From CAYHVK01 sp964360255 (GTDB taxonomy: Bacteria; Bdellovibrionota; Bdellovibrionia; Bdellovibrionales; UBA1609): 64,000 bases of DNA. The notes under the pieces were generated by a model. The model worked only from the letters and a program-made list of their open reading frames with translations. It was not told the DNA's origin and did not search any database. Of the stretch, positions 61,583 through 64,000 are shown in pieces. Position 1 is the stretch's first letter; each line of letters begins with the position of its first letter. The position numbers were made by a program, and so were the translations under genes. The stretch lies in assembly GCA_964360255.1 (NCBI GenBank), contig CAYHVK010000004.1, forward strand, positions 62,001 through 126,000, given 5' to 3'.

Positions 61583-62199
61583 GTTCATTAATCGAAGCTA
61601 TCGCCACCCAGAAATCTCTTTTAATTCAGCAGCGCCGTGAGCTGGCTGAACTTATCGGTTTTGAAACCCGCAATAAGTACGAAATACGTTCGGAATCAGA
61701 GATGGTTATCGGCTTCGCAGCCGAACAGCAAAAAGGTATTCTTGGCTTTTTATTTCGCCACTTTCTCGGCCACTGGCGCTCGTTCGAAGTTCACGTTTTT
61801 GACAACCAAAGGCAGCTCGCATTTGTTGCCAAGCATCCCTTTCGCTTTTTCTTTCAACGCGTAGAAGTTTATTCTCCCACCGGTCATCTTTTGGGCTCAC
61901 TTCAACAGCGCTTTGCTATCTTCAGCAAGAAATTTGATGTGACCGGAGCCCGTCACGAACTGCTTTTTGAAATGCGCTCGCCGCTTTGGCGGCTTTGGAC
62001 TTTTAAGTTTCTACGTGAGGGCCAAGAGTACGCCCGTATTGAGAAAAAATGGGCTGGTCTTTTAAGCGAAGCTTTTACTGATAAAGATTTATTTCGCGTG
62101 ATGTTTTCAAATCCGAGCCTGAACTCGGATGAAAAAGCTTTGCTCCTCTGCGCAGCTATTTTTATTGATCTAAACTACTTTGAGCACAAAGCCGGCTAG
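61579..62199 (+). CDS. Scramblase/LURP-one-like protein
   Basis: A 206-aa soluble protein with the tubby-like beta pattern of phospholipid scramblase and LURP-one families: YEIRSESEMVIGFAAEQ, GHWRSFEVHVFDNQ, FRFFFQRVEVYSPTGHLLG, IEKKWAGLLSEAFTDKDLF. The short hydrophobic end (LLLCAAIFIDL) matches the C-terminal helix. Bacterial members have no settled function; membrane-lipid or protein binding is likely. Coupled to the secreted protein upstream. Confidence 0.78.
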   Translation: MSSLIEAIATQKSLLIQQRRELAELIGFETRNKYEIRSESEMVIGFAAEQQKGILGFLFRHFLGHWRSFEVHVFDNQRQLAFVAKHPFRFFFQRVEVYSPTGHLLGSLQQRFAIFSKKFDVTGARHELLFEMRSPLWRLWTFKFLREGQEYARIEKKWAGLLSEAFTDKDLFRVMFSNPSLNSDEKALLLCAAIFIDLNYFEHKAG

Positions 62200-62219
62200 C
62201 TAGCACTTAAAAGACTGAG

Positions 62220-62780
62220 TTAAAGGCCTAAGAGGCCAGAACGAAGCTCAGGTGATGGCGGCTGCACTTTATTGATAAACATCGCAATGATGTTCGTACT
62301 GAGCGCTGCACCCGGCATTTCAACTCGTTTCGCGTTGGCGCCCTTTACCTCAATAATCATTTTATCTGGCAAGGCGATGAAGTTCATTTGATCGCCCTTA
62401 CGCACCGGTGGGATATGCACTTTGAGAAGCGCAAACATTTCTGATTTCTTTTCGCATTCAGCCACGCAGTTGCCTTTGAAGCTGTTTCCGAAAGCTTCAA
62501 GGAGAGTGTCACGATCGACAGCTAGCACGAATTGCATAATAATTTTCTTAGCGCCCTTCATTTTTAAAATTTCATCTTGGTCTTTCGACTTGTTAGGCGT
62601 GTACAATCCACCCACGTAGACCTTGATAGGAAATCCGAATTTCGTAACTTTACGAATACCGATTCCATTCAAAACAAGCTCCTGACCTTCAACAGATAAT
62701 TTATCTTCGAGAGTCACCCCTGCAAGTTCGGCGGCATGAACATTAGAAATAAACATAAGAGCAAGGATTAGTATTTTCAT
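62220..62780 (-). CDS. Exported chalcone-isomerase-fold protein
   Basis: A 186-aa protein with a signal peptide (ILILALMFISNVHA). ELVLNGIGIRKVTKFGFPIKVYVGGLYTPN and MQFVLAVDRDTLLEAFGNSF are typical of the bacterial chalcone isomerase-like family. The plant enzyme residues are not clearly kept, so it is probably a periplasmic fatty-acid or lipid-binding protein rather than an enzyme. The gene stands alone; no clear ribosome site. Confidence 0.82.
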   Translation of the reverse strand: MKILILALMFISNVHAAELAGVTLEDKLSVEGQELVLNGIGIRKVTKFGFPIKVYVGGLYTPNKSKDQDEILKMKGAKKIIMQFVLAVDRDTLLEAFGNSFKGNCVAECEKKSEMFALLKVHIPPVRKGDQMNFIALPDKMIIEVKGANAKRVEMPGAALSTNIIAMFINKVQPPSPELRSGLLGL

Positions 62781-62929
62781 TTCATTATTGTAAAAGTTTA
62801 TAGAGATAAATTGCTAGCACAGGTGCGTCTAAAAAAGTTTCAGGCTTCACCCGACCCCCATCTAAGTCTTGTAACCAGTTTTTGCATAAGAAGAGTGCGG
62901 TAACGAAACAAAAACTTAAAGGCCCTAAC

Positions 62930-63148
62930 ATGAAATTACTCGTACTCGAAAAAAAGCATCTTAGTGATCGTGAACGCCTCTTTATTGAAACTCAGCACAA
63001 CTGTGCACTTTGTAATACTGAATTGGCTTTGATTATTACTAGACCTGAGCCTTTAAGCCCGACTCACTTGAGCGAAGAAATTCAAGAAGAGGCCACTTGC
63101 CCTCATTGCAATATCAAGACGCGTGTCAAAAATCATGCGATCCAATAG
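62930..63148 (+). CDS. Small zinc-ribbon protein
   Basis: A 72-aa protein with CALC and CPHC pairs forming a zinc ribbon and a helical, charged N-terminus. No signal peptide. ATG 62930 has AAAGG upstream; the open frame extends to 62882 without a site. Perhaps a nucleic-acid- or protein-binding accessory factor; the family is not recognised. Confidence 0.65.
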   Translation: MKLLVLEKKHLSDRERLFIETQHNCALCNTELALIITRPEPLSPTHLSEEIQEEATCPHCNIKTRVKNHAIQ

Positions 63149-63153
63149 ATAGT

Positions 63154-63185
63154 TTTTTTGACGAAAAAATAAATTCGTCAAAAAA
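63154..63185. other. T-first hairpin between convergent genes
   Basis: TTTTTTGACGAA (63154-63165) pairs exactly with TTCGTCAAAAAA (63174-63185), 8-nt loop. The T run precedes the stem on both strands, so it is not a normal intrinsic terminator; it may still mark both 3' ends. Confidence 0.5.
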
Positions 63186-63203
63186 TAAGGCCAGAAAATC
63201 AAA

Positions 63204-64000
63204 CTAAAGTTCTGCCCATTTGTCGAGCTTCACTCTCTCAGTAAAATTTTGCACGTAGGCTTTGAAAAATCTCAAGGGTTCTTCACGACAAGCTTCAGGA
63301 CCGCTTTCAAGCTGATCACGCCCATCGGCTAAAATCCACATCAGACATTCGCCATCGTAGTACCAAAACCCTTTCGAGTCGCGGTTGATGACAAAACCAC
63401 GCTTATCACGGTGAAGAACTGAACTGGCAACGTAATTCTTATTCTGATTCTTAATCTGAAGAATATCCGTGATCGTTGGTGTGATATCTGCATGCTCGAC
63501 AATTTTATCATCATTGAATGAAGACCAATCTTGGCCTTGTTTATAAAGCAACAAAGGCACTCGATAGCGGCCCAGAAAGTTAAGGTACTTAGGGTCGGCA
63601 TTCAACTGAGTGTGATCAGCAGTGAGAATGAAAAGCGTATCTTTAAACCAGGGCTGTTGCTCAGCTGTTTCAAAGAATTTTTTTAGGGCGTAATCGGTGT
63701 AACCAATGCTTTCGTGAATAGCGAGCGTTCCATCCGGAAACTGATCCTTCATATTCGCTGGCACAGGATAAGGCTGATGAGAACTTAAAGTAAAGACCAC
63801 TCCAAGAAACGGACCTGGCTCTGCCGTGAGCTGTTGAGCGAAATATTGAAGATAAGGCTCATCTAAAATACCCCAGCTCTTATCACTGTCGCGCTCTTTA
63901 TGAGGATACTCGTTTAAGCCAAAGTATTTATCAAAACCCATACGAGTGGCAAAAGAATCAAAAAACATTGAACCATTGTGAGCGCCGTGAAAGAAATAAC
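63204..64000 (-). CDS. LTA-synthase-family sulfatase, C-terminal part
   Basis: Cut by the window edge; at least 265 residues are seen, and the frame stays open to base 64000. FHGAHNGSMFFDSFATRMGFDKY, FTLSSHQPYPVP, DTLFILTADHTQ and YRVPLLLY match the sulfatase domain of LtaS/MdoB-type phosphoglycerol transferases. In Gram-negative bacteria these modify periplasmic glucans or envelope polymers with phosphoglycerol. The membrane-spanning N-terminus and the catalytic threonine would lie beyond the window. Confidence 0.85.
   Translation of the reverse strand, partial: YFFHGAHNGSMFFDSFATRMGFDKYFGLNEYPHKERDSDKSWGILDEPYLQYFAQQLTAEPGPFLGVVFTLSSHQPYPVPANMKDQFPDGTLAIHESIGYTDYALKKFFETAEQQPWFKDTLFILTADHTQLNADPKYLNFLGRYRVPLLLYKQGQDWSSFNDDKIVEHADITPTITDILQIKNQNKNYVASSVLHRDKRGFVINRDSKGFWYYDGECLMWILADGRDQLESGPEACREEPLRFFKAYVQNFTERVKLDKWAEL

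Noticed and set aside
62220..62240. Short GGCCT/AGGCC pairing at the end of the chalcone-isomerase-fold gene
   Set aside because: Only five base pairs and partly coding; not called a terminator.

Overview
The window reads as a chromosomal segment of a Gram-negative bacterium of moderate GC, most plausibly a member of Bdellovibrionota (Bdellovibrio-like predators). This is an inference from gene content: many signal peptides and lipoproteins, several secreted metallopeptidases, PilZ and degenerate receiver proteins, an unusual type IV pilin, an FadE/ETF-QO/thiolase fatty-acid route, and large exported helical proteins without a recognisable family. I saw no rRNA, tRNA, CRISPR array, prophage or insertion sequence. 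Genes are densely packed, with short overlaps, and most longer gaps hold hairpins.

Layout: 0.1-2.3 kb ahpC-ahpF peroxide reductase, then a PilZ protein; 3.0-4.3 kb an M64 peptidase lipoprotein; 4.3-7.9 kb a reverse-strand polyphosphate operon (ppk-sixA-ppx); 8-16.5 kb a MATE exporter, M28 and M14-like peptidases, an alpha/beta hydrolase, TetR and LysR regulators, and a DoxX/outer-membrane barrel operon; 16.5-21.8 kb ETF-QO, a glycosyltransferase, a thioesterase, an SDR and Ugd; 21.8-22.8 kb a BrnT/BrnA toxin-antitoxin pair and a companion ORF.

The most unusual block is 22.9-33.2 kb: a ClpB-like AAA+ ATPase with a signal peptide is divergent from three large exported helical proteins (578, 1152 and 453 aa) and a strongly initiated 212-aa secreted protein. 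An energy-dependent unfoldase routed out of the cytoplasm is hard to explain unless it acts where ATP is available, for example inside prey.

33.3-45 kb holds mmsA, pdxH, an 808-aa signalling protein built as a tandem duplication of (degenerate receiver with inserted PAS-like region, then PilZ-like), a thioesterase, an R/D/P-rich secreted protein, a prepilin fused to a phage tail-fibre-tip-like domain, RNase Y followed by a large palindromic terminator-like element, a cNMP-binding protein and a GCKR/MurQ-like double-SIS protein. 45-58.9 kb holds a thiolase, prolyl aminopeptidase, DmeF-like cation exporter, an EamA transporter, an M14 carboxypeptidase, ribosomal L31B, a cNMP/receiver/ATPase regulator coupled to fadE, a UMF1-type transporter and an OmpA-family lipoprotein. 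59-64 kb holds a TPR protein, rpsD, a small secreted protein coupled to a scramblase-like protein, a chalcone-isomerase-fold protein, a zinc-ribbon protein and the C-terminal part of an LTA-synthase-like sulfatase cut by the window edge.

Common themes are beta-oxidation (fadE, thiolase, ETF-QO, MmsA, thioesterases), secreted protein digestion (M64, M28, M14, prolyl aminopeptidase) and c-di-GMP/cyclic-nucleotide signalling (PilZ, cNMP domains). All family calls are from motif recognition by eye; no database search was run.
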